This document shows, piece by piece, positions 56,182 to 64,000 of a stretch of 64,000 nt of DNA; positions within the stretch are counted from its first letter, which is position 1, and each line of letters begins with the position of its first letter. This DNA comes from Aurelia coerulea. Taxonomy: Eukaryota > Cnidaria > Scyphozoa > Semaeostomeae > Ulmaridae. Where the stretch lies: assembly GCA_039566865.1 (NCBI GenBank), contig CM076945.1, positions 5,135,501-5,199,500 on the forward strand, read 5' to 3'. The notes below the pieces were generated by a model, which ran no database searches, was not told the origin of the DNA, and saw nothing but the letters and a program-made list of their open reading frames with translations. The position numbers and the translations under genes are program-made.

Positions 56182-56888
56182 GAAGCTGTCTTTATCTATG
56201 GTGTCCTTCTGCCATGACCTAGAAGCACCCTCTTTGCGATGCTTTCTTGGGTTTCTTGCTGCCTACATAGCGGAAGCTTTGCAGCTAGGCCGCTTCTATG
56301 CCAGGACAGAAAGATACTGGCTACTGCAGATACAAAAGGTTGCACACACTTCAAGACTCACTACATAATTTCAATTAAAGCAACAACAACGGCACTTTTC
56401 GCTTTCTAACATTTTATTCAGTCTAGCGAACAACGATGATTGTGTTTTATAAACGCATGGTTTTGTGTTATATTTGAATCTACTGTGAATACCACCATGA
56501 AAATGTTATACGATAAACAACAATGTAATGTTTGCTTTGTTTGTTAAACCTTGTGAAGTTTTAAATGATTTTGAACGAATTTCAACTAATTTTTCAGACG
56601 AAACTACAGCATATTGAACATGTAACAAACTCTTGAACGTGTAAGAAACTAAGAAACAGCAGAAATGTAAGAAACTCTGGTTTATATTGTGGAAGAAAAA
56701 AGAAATGCATGGTATACTTTCACTTTGTTTTGAATTGTTTCATTGTAATGTATTACATTACTTATGTATTACTTGGGATGTACTGGAGTAATGCTATAGA
56801 CAGTGTCATGGCTTCAGAAAACTTCCTCGTTAAATTTTTATGAGGATAACATAAAGATTGTCCTCAGGCTCCCGAGAAACCCTTAAAG
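56182..56888. other. Between the GPCR and the hAT element, no gene
   Basis: Presumed 5' untranslated exon and promoter of the minus-strand GPCR lie at the left side. Nothing else is recognised. Confidence 0.3.
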
Positions 56889-57180
56889 CACGGCGGGGGG
56901 GGGGGTTCCATAGTAAAGTTACTTTGGGATGTGCTGCGACGAAGGGTATACTTTTTCGGCCTTCTGGTCTAGCCAAGGGTATACTTTTTTGCAATTTTGG
57001 CCTAGCAGCGGTCTAGCCAAGGGTATCATTTTCGTAAAAATTGGTCCAGGGAATGGTCAAATTGGTCTAGCCAAGGGTACCATTTTCGTAAAAATTAGTG
57101 TAGCCAACGGTACCATTTTGAATATGCTTGCGGCAGACCCCTACCCAAAATTTAACCTAGAACCCCCCCCCCCCCCTGTG
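56889..57180. mobile_element. hAT-type MITE with 8-bp duplication and internal repeats
   Basis: Ends CACGGCGGGGGGG and inverse CACAGGGGGGG, with CCTTAAAG exactly outside both (56881-56888, 57181-57188). Inside, GGTCTAGCCAAGGGTAxC occurs three to four times in tandem. It sits on the left edge of the foldback element at 57181-57650. Confidence 0.85.
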
Positions 57181-57650
57181 CCTTAAAGACTCATTGTCAC
57201 CCGAGGTTCCTTTCAGCAAGCTGAAATTCCAGACATTCTGAAAATCAAAATGACCTCAGTGGAAACCATTGGTCCAAACTGCTGTAGTTGAACTGATAGG
57301 AAAGTTTTCTTTTAGTTCAACTATTGACTATTGTAATGTTGTAATGAATTAGTATAATTAGTATAATGAGTCCCAATGTATGACAAATGTAGACCCCCTA
57401 AGGAGTAATACATTAATGATTTATTATGGAACTGATGAAGTCACTTGATTTACAATTGCTTTATGATCACGCTGAACGGAGTGTTCTTATTCGATAAATC
57501 CTTTAGTCCAGGATACGATAACTATTCTACGGTATAAGCTCAGCTACCGCACTGTGGATCCATAGTTTCCATTTGGGCCAAATTTGATTTTCAGACAGTC
57601 TGAAAGTGCACAAAGGAACCTGGGTGACATTAATGGCCCTTTAAGAAACT
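57181..57650. repeat. Foldback element
   Basis: The left arm CTTAAAGACTCATTGTCACC onward (with GAGGTTCCTTT, TCTGAAAATCAAA) is matched inversely by the right arm ending near 57648 (CTTAAAGGGCCATTAATGTC in reverse). Arms about 120 bp, centre A/T-rich. Confidence 0.65.
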
Positions 57651-59239
57651 TGAGTACTCAAAATATGAGAATTTTAAGAAAACTTTGAGTGTTGCATCAA
57701 TTTCTTACTTTCGTGCAAATAGTACGTGAACAGCTTTGTGTACTTAACTCACTTGGAATTGTTTCGATAACTTAAAAATAATTTGGAATGAAATATGACT
57801 GAAATATGAAATATAGAAAAATTATCATTGCAATGTATGTTCTTGGAATTTCATGGAAGAAGTCCAATTTTGCAAAATACTTACACAAGAGAAATTCTCA
57901 GTTGAAGTGTCTTGTCGGGACTTCAGAAAGCGCATGAAATGAACAACGTCAATTTTTTCAATATATGGAGAGTCGTTTCTAAAAATACGATTTACGGAGA
58001 ATGTTTGACGGAGGCATACCACCGAAATTTTCAAAGACATATACATCTTCTCTATTGATATTCAGAGCTTCGAGAAGCAGATTAAAATTTTTCTCTAAAT
58101 TTTAGATCTCACCTTGTTACAAGTGATTTTCTGTGAAAATCTTGCCAATTTCTCGGAATTTTTAAGGGATACATATATCACTCAATTGAATGCGTTATTT
58201 ACCCCCCTTCTATCGGGGTAATTCCTTAGCATTTGAAAAGCATTATAGAGACACCTGTATATCCACCTGCATTTCTAACACACCTGTATTTCGTTCCATT
58301 TCAAAAGCAATTAGAGACACATCATTTCTACTCATAACAGCGGATACAGGTATAGCTTTCCTTGACATCCATTGTTTCTTGTTTCTCCTTCACTTTATGT
58401 CTTCTAATTAGTTTACACTTGTAAAAAGTATTTCCGTTAATAATGTCCAGCCCCAACCAAACTTGAGGCAGGTACTGTTTGCAGAAGACATCACCATATT
58501 CACTTTCTGTTGACAGGGTTGCCTAGAAAAGTGAAAGTCCCTTGAAATTTCATTGTCTGGGGATTCTTTTGTCAAATGTTTTGCTTTCAGGACATTTTAC
58601 GTCCGTTTTGTTTTGCATGCTCATCTTTTGAGGTTATCACATCATAGGGTGACTGCTCTGCCCTTATTCTTCATAGAACTTCATAGTTCTTCATAGTTCT
58701 TTGTAGTTAGTTCTGCAAGTTCTTTGATATGCACTTTAAGACAGGTACACTGTAATTTGTTGTAAAACTAGGACCATGCCTCATTTTGAAGGCCACTTAG
58801 CTCCAATGAGCTGCACCCCAGGAATAAGAATTTCCAACTGCCAAAGGTTGCCCTGACTACGATTTAACTTCATTCCAGAGTGAATAGAAAAATCAGTGCC
58901 CTTTCCGTCCCAATTTTTTATGTGAAAATCCATAAGTCCCAGTTTGAGCAAAAAAGTGTAGTTGTTGTCGTTGTTGTTGTTGCGATAACTGGGACTATCT
59001 CCTGAGGCTTGTTTCAGCTATCCTAAAGCAGATTTTAAATATAGGACCTTCTCTTCAGTTCAAGGGATCTATGTCGGATCGGCCTCCGGTCAGCCGTTTT
59101 CTCAAGTAGCCTCAGTTCTGCTCAGCGATCAGGCTTGTGGTTTTTTATTCCTTTCAACGGTAAATTTTGTCCTTTCCTGCAATGAGTGGCACAGTAGTTG
59201 TATTGTTGCATGTTTTCTGTTTTAATTGATATAAAAAAA
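57651..59239. other. Intergenic, no gene recognised
   Basis: Short frames only. A GTTGTT microsatellite lies at about 58962-58984. Confidence 0.45.
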
Positions 59240-59500
59240 ATAGAGCGATACTTTTTTACATCTCGTAGGATTTTCGAATGATCATGAGGGATAGAAGCTC
59301 CGACGCCATTCAACTCAATCAAATCTCTGGTATAAAATTGTATAAAAATATCTTTCGATCCAGGCTCTTTTGTAGAATATCGAAATGATCTATTGCTGCA
59401 ATAGACATTTTAGCTATTCTAAAACGGACCTGGCCGAGCAATATTGGTATACAGTTTTATACAAGAGTTTCGATCGAATGGCATTAGCACTTCTATCAAA
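59240..59500. repeat. MITE family G, two partial copies side by side
   Basis: 59240-59392 ends in CAGGCTCTTTTGTAGAATAT and 59404 onward begins GACATTTTAGCTATTCTAAA, matching the right and left ends of 28138-28288. They are separated by a TTGCTGCAATA spacer that also resembles the flank at 28291. Confidence 0.65.
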
Positions 59501-60068
59501 AATTCAATCTGGCGGCAGAATACTTTGTGACGTCATATGAAAATCATGCCAGAATCAACTCAGAACGTTATAATGAATTCATTGAACGTCATAATTTTCT
59601 GGCCATCAGACGGATAGTCAACAAGTAACATTTACTGTTCAAAAAGTTTGAAAACACATTCTTATCACGTCTTCACTGCAGTGCTGCTTATACACGGAGA
59701 AATAAAATCAAGATTATACCTAACACATTTTCGTTCTGTTGCTTCATGAGGCAAAGAGATGATTTGCTATGAAACTATTGCATTGCACTTCAAGATCCTC
59801 GCAAGTAACGAATATTACGTTGAGATTCCACGCAACATTTTTCCAAGAAGACATTCCACTGTGAAACTGCTGCTCTAAAATCTACCTTGATTTCAACAGG
59901 AAAGACGTGACATAAACAGTCTCTCCAAGAGTCCGTATTAAGATAACGTACCGTTATTGGATTAGACCCTCCAACCTTCGGGTCCAAACCCTAGCTAAAG
60001 AAAAGACGAGACACTCGTGGAAGTTTGCTGCCTGAGTGGGACCTTGGTAGCACAGACGCAAAGCCACA

Positions 60069-61073
60069 ATGGAAGAGTCTGGTTTTCAAGACCATATAGA
60101 ATTTTCACGCAGTGATCAACAGATACTCAAAATAAACGTTATTTTCTTCCTTGTTTTGGATTTTATGCTTATTTTCGCTACAGTTGTTGCAAATGGCATC
60201 TTCATAACAACTTTAATCAAGCGAATGATATTACATACACCCTCAAATATGCTTCTTGGAGCCCTTTGTATCAGTGATTTGTTTATTGGCGTTGCTGTCC
60301 AACCTCTGTACTGGGTTCATAAATTGACACACAAAGTTCTTGGCAGTAGCAACAAGATCATCGAGAAAGCAGTAGGAGCGTTTTTCGACATCAGTTTTGG
60401 CCTATCATTCACCTTCATCATTCTCATAAGCTTGGATAGATACTTTGCTATATGTCATCCATACAAATACGAGGCAAAAGCAACTTGCAAAACACATGTG
60501 TGTATTTCAGTCGTTAGTAGCATGTGTGTTACCATTTTATTTTGCTTGAATTTATTTTTCCCACGGCAACTAAAATCATACAAAATCATCTCAGGCCTAA
60601 CGTCAATTCTAAGGTTTATGCATTATTTACTGCCGTGTGTAGTGATACTTTTTTGTTATGGGAAGATCTATAGGGTTATTTTGAAGCAAAGAAAAACGCA
60701 TGCCAGCATTGACGAAACTACTGAAACTAGTTATACTCAACGGCTAGATGTACGACGAATTAAGCGACAAAAAGACAAAGCAGATTTGCGAAAAAAGAAT
60801 CAAGAAAAAGACAAGGCTGGAACCATTGGAATCATTTTGGTCTGCTTCTTTATATGCTATGGGCCTAAATTTGTTGTTTCTGTATTGGAAATTGAAGGGG
60901 TGTCTGTCGCAGGTGCAATAATTATAGTTTGGGCACATTTCATGCTGTTTGCCAGCAGTCTACTCAACCCCGTTGTTTACTGCTTGAGAAGCAAGGATAT
61001 TCGTAAGGCAGCCAAGAGAACTATCTTAGAAAATAGTAGTGTATTCCGAATGCTAGTAGTACCGGTTCATTAG
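60069..61073 (+). CDS. Class A GPCR, cnidarian-type expansion member 2
   Basis: A 334-residue, intronless paralog of the receptor at 55147-56181: HTPSNMLLGALC in TM2, SFGLSFTFIILISLDRYFAI in TM3, KYEAKATCKTH in ICL2, CYGP in TM6 and SLLNPVVYCLRSKDIRKAAK at TM7/helix 8 are nearly the same. ICL3 is longer because a basic block is present twice (RRIKRQKDKAD and RKKNQEKDKAG). The TM3 disulfide Cys is missing here too. The two genes point away from each other 3.9 kb apart, so they arose by local inverted duplication. Ligand unknown. Confidence 0.9.
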   Translation: MEESGFQDHIEFSRSDQQILKINVIFFLVLDFMLIFATVVANGIFITTLIKRMILHTPSNMLLGALCISDLFIGVAVQPLYWVHKLTHKVLGSSNKIIEKAVGAFFDISFGLSFTFIILISLDRYFAICHPYKYEAKATCKTHVCISVVSSMCVTILFCLNLFFPRQLKSYKIISGLTSILRFMHYLLPCVVILFCYGKIYRVILKQRKTHASIDETTETSYTQRLDVRRIKRQKDKADLRKKNQEKDKAGTIGIILVCFFICYGPKFVVSVLEIEGVSVAGAIIIVWAHFMLFASSLLNPVVYCLRSKDIRKAAKRTILENSSVFRMLVVPVH

Positions 61074-62371
61074 GAAAGTTCTCTACATACAACTATTGTT
61101 TTTGACAGAAAAAAGAATGTTAATAGCAGTTTAAACCCTTGGAATTTGAATGCTTGCATTTCTTTAGACTCGTTACAATCGTCGTTTCACATCTCAACGA
61201 AGCTGATGTACCGCGACAACGACGACAAAATTACGATGTACCCTCCTGCGCAGCCTTGTCCTGCGCTATTTTCTCGAAATCGAACTCATGATTTCTTCTA
61301 GTATTTTGCAAATTGTAAATGATCCCGTCGCATCACTATCCCTCTTGATCATTTCCATGGCAAACTAAACATAGGTCAGGTACTATTTACGGAAGCTCAG
61401 CATTCACACATGGTTTCATAAAAACTCCTTATCAGAAACTCTCAGATCACCAAAAAATTAAGAAACGTTAATGCTTATCGCATGGATTTGGAAGTTGCAT
61501 CGGGACTGATCTCCAGAGTGCCCCCAAGATTTTGCAACTTTAACGAAAAATTCCCCTTTTTGTTTCAGGAAGTGCCCGGTTAAGTGTCGTACCCTACCCC
61601 CCCCCCCAAGTTGAGGATGCTTCCTATAGTGTTCCAAATAGGCTTGGAACTTTGTATTATTAATCCGTGGTCGCCATCTTAGCTCCTCGAGTTCGAAGTC
61701 CGTGACCTAAGGACTATGTCCTAGTAACCACAAAGCCGGGGGTTTAGTCTCTACACTACACTTCTTCCATACCACAGTCCTGGTGTGTCACATTGAGTTG
61801 AAACGTAGACCATATTCACACTGTACGGTATAGTTTTGATCCGCTACACAATTGTAACACTTCAAGCACGTTTAGACTGCTCCTACAACAACGTCAGTCT
61901 TTTTTTCTATTCCATTAAGAATTTACAACAATATTACTAATTACAATACCAAGAAGCTACGCTACAATACTACAGAGACGATGCCACAGGGAGCGAATTA
62001 CTATATCTACCTTGCGGCCTTTCTAAAGTAATCAATAAGCTACATAAAGTACACGTAACTGCTATTACAAATAGAAGGAACGTTTGAATACAAATGGAAA
62101 ACTAAGGTACAAGCGAAGGTAGTTTGCAATCAAATTAGGGTCCTTGCAAGTGTATGTTTGAAAGTTAGAGCCACATTACTCTTCAGATGGAAAGGGAAAA
62201 GTGCCATGGATTAGCAGGAACAAGATGAATAAAATTGAATTGAATAGGGAAGAAACAATGCAAATGGACGGTTTATCCGTTACACTTTTTGTTACGGATC
62301 CAAGTTAAACCGGGACAGTGCAAACGGGGTCTTCGACCGCGTTTGTACCTGCTGTTTAGATCCGTTTTAAA
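61074..62371. other. Intergenic, no gene recognised
   Basis: A C run lies at 61598-61610. 61910-62120 is an A/T-rich stretch. GCAAACGGGGTCTTCGACCG near 62320 forms a small hairpin with neighbouring sequence. No coding segment. Confidence 0.4.
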
Positions 62372-62624
62372 GGCATTAAGTCATGGTAAATAGACCGCGT
62401 ATACCCAAATTGCAAAAATTACTGAGTCATGATGATAGCTTACGCCAATCTGATTGGCTGTTATTCAAACTGCACACATGATATTGTAACCTCGCAATGG
62501 GCTAAGCGTAGCTGACATAGCCTCGTATTTTTGAAGTTGATGTCTGATCACATGAAAACAGACTGATCACATGAAAGCAGAAAAACCCCCAGCAAAGAAT
62601 CGCTATTTACCATGACTCAATGCC
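62372..62624. mobile_element. Small inverted-repeat element
   Basis: GGCATTAAGTCATGGTAAAT at the left and inverse GGCATTGAGTCATGGTAAAT at the right enclose 253 bp. No clean target duplication is seen. Non-coding. Confidence 0.65.
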
Positions 62625-62996
62625 TGTAAGGTGCAGAGCGTTTACACTGCCTGAAGAACAAAGTTATGCTATAGATCGAATCGAAGGGACGAAGGTATGG
62701 CAGATTAGCAGGAATAGCTCGGGCATTGTTTTGAAAGCATCGGTTATTTTGCTGTGCATTTGCTGTGCGATCTATAGTTATTCACGGGAAGTTATTCACG
62801 ATGCCAATATTCCAAAATGCAATGCTTTGATTTCAATGCGCCCCGAGCTATATCTGTTTCTATGGAGATTTCCAATAATCTCAGTCCGAGTTTAAATTTC
62901 AGCACCGACCGAGATTATCGAAAAATGAGTGGCGTAACTTTACTGTAAACCAGCATTCAAACCGAGAAAAATCAGGTTTTGCTTCAATTCTAGTGG

Positions 62997-63298
62997 CCCA
63001 GAGGGGGGTACGCAATTATATTTAGGATAGGGGTGCTCAGGCTGAGGTACAACGCATCAACCCAAAAAAATAATTTCTACCATGAAAACAGAGCAAAAAA
63101 AAATTTTTTCAAATCTTTTTCCCAATACTTTTCCTTTTTTTTCATATTTGAGACCCAAAAAAGTAAGCCAGAATTTCAGGAACCCAAAAAAATAACTGTA
63201 CAAATGATAGACCCAAAAAAATAATCCTTGCCCAAATTTTAGACCCAAAAAAGTAACCTGAGCACCCCTATCTTGAATAAACCAGAGTACCCCCTGGG
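62997..63298. mobile_element. DNA element with 8-bp duplication and internal CCCAAAAAA repeats
   Basis: CCCAGAGGGGGGTACG and inverse CCCAGGGGGTACTC begin the ends; further in, GATAGGGGTGCTCAGG is exactly repeated inversely. TCTAGTGG is duplicated outside (62989-62996, 63299-63306). The interior has five AGACCCAAAAAAxTAA-like units. 302 bp. Confidence 0.8.
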
Positions 63299-63666
63299 TC
63301 TAGTGGGACTGATCATGAAACTACTTACTCGTCGATGTCATCATAGAATTAGGTAAGCAAACACATTTGTGGATCGAAAACCTTCATAAATAGACTTTCT
63401 TGCCTTATTTTCCTCATATTTGATAATAATTAGAATGATGAGCTATATTCCACGAAAATCTCTTATTCCGTATTTGGTTAATTCGTATTTTACGCTTCAT
63501 ATAGGCTGTTTACTTACTAACTATTTAATCTATACTCCAGAAAGATAAACTGAATAGGCCGGAAAAGGAGAAACAGACGTGAAAACGTAATCCAAATTTA
63601 GACATCTGGTGGACTAAGATTGAAATAGGAAGATAGGATTCACGTAATACTGAATGTTTGCTCGGA

Positions 63667-64000
63667 ATAGGTTCCAAATCTTTAAAAAGGCTGGTGTAAA
63701 ATTGAGCGACTCATTTCTTTGTACTGAACGACTTTAAAGAAACTTTTGCTATTTCTCTATAATTCTACCGTTGGACTTTTCTGAAATCTTTAATATTTTC
63801 AGAGTTAGAGTGTTTTTCTTCTTTTTCAGGAATTCAAGAAAAATTTTCAAAAAACTTAAAACCATCGTAATTTCTAAACCGTTTGACGCAACATGAAGTG
63901 ATTTCGAAGAAAACCATAGCTTATGAATGCCTACAATATGGTATCAAGCAAAAGTCTGTCAATCATCTAGTTTATGATTTAGAAATTTGATGACGTCACA
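63667..64000 (+). repeat. MITE family E, copy 3 (runs off the window)
   Basis: GGTTCCAAATCTTTAAAAAG onward matches the reverse complement of 25445-25727 closely and 3103-3400 more loosely, past the central CTACAATATGGTATC into the second arm. Confidence 0.75.

Overview
The window is animal nuclear DNA, A/T-rich, with spliced genes, intronless class A GPCRs and a very high load of small transposons. Retained gene families (SPIDR, GON7, DDX49), LINE and hAT/mariner/Harbinger-type remnants, and a COQ11-type reductase of the kind seen in fungi and plants suggest an early-branching metazoan, most likely an anthozoan cnidarian. That placement is inference; no sequence here fixes the species.

Layout. 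1-6.5 kb is gene-free and made of foldback and inverted-repeat elements, a tRNA-like SINE and LINE remnants, ending in a decayed tandem array that runs up to a GPCR gene (6531-7433). 7.4-11.6 kb holds two large inverted-repeat elements. A COQ11-like dehydrogenase lies at 11649-12398. 12.4-21 kb is transposon territory: LINE fragments, a Harbinger-like element and a long uninterrupted RTE/BovB-like reverse transcriptase. 21943-32066 is a nine-exon gene, assembled here from splice sites and phase, for a 637-residue membrane protein whose C-terminal part is an ABHD12-like alpha/beta-hydrolase that has lost its catalytic motifs; its introns hold at least nine repeats. 32-41 kb contains hairpins, LINE debris and, on the minus strand, the first two exons of a secreted acidic precursor (39008-40493). 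41.2-45 kb holds a 2-kb TTAA-flanked element and two hAT-type elements. DDX49 (45194-48526) follows, then SPIDR (minus) and GON7 (plus), head to head across a short shared promoter region. 55-61 kb carries two divergent paralogous GPCRs. The end of the window returns to inverted-repeat elements.

How the genes fit together. They are not a pathway cluster. DDX49 (rRNA processing), GON7 (KEOPS tRNA modification), SPIDR (homologous recombination) and the COQ11-like protein (probable mitochondrial quinone metabolism) are housekeeping; the GPCRs look lineage-specific. The two most unusual items are the ABHD12-like pseudoenzyme with a long basic N-terminal region and the acidic secreted precursor. 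The exact target-site duplications found here (TA, TTA/TAA, TTAA, 8-9 bp) allow many non-autonomous elements to be delimited to the base.
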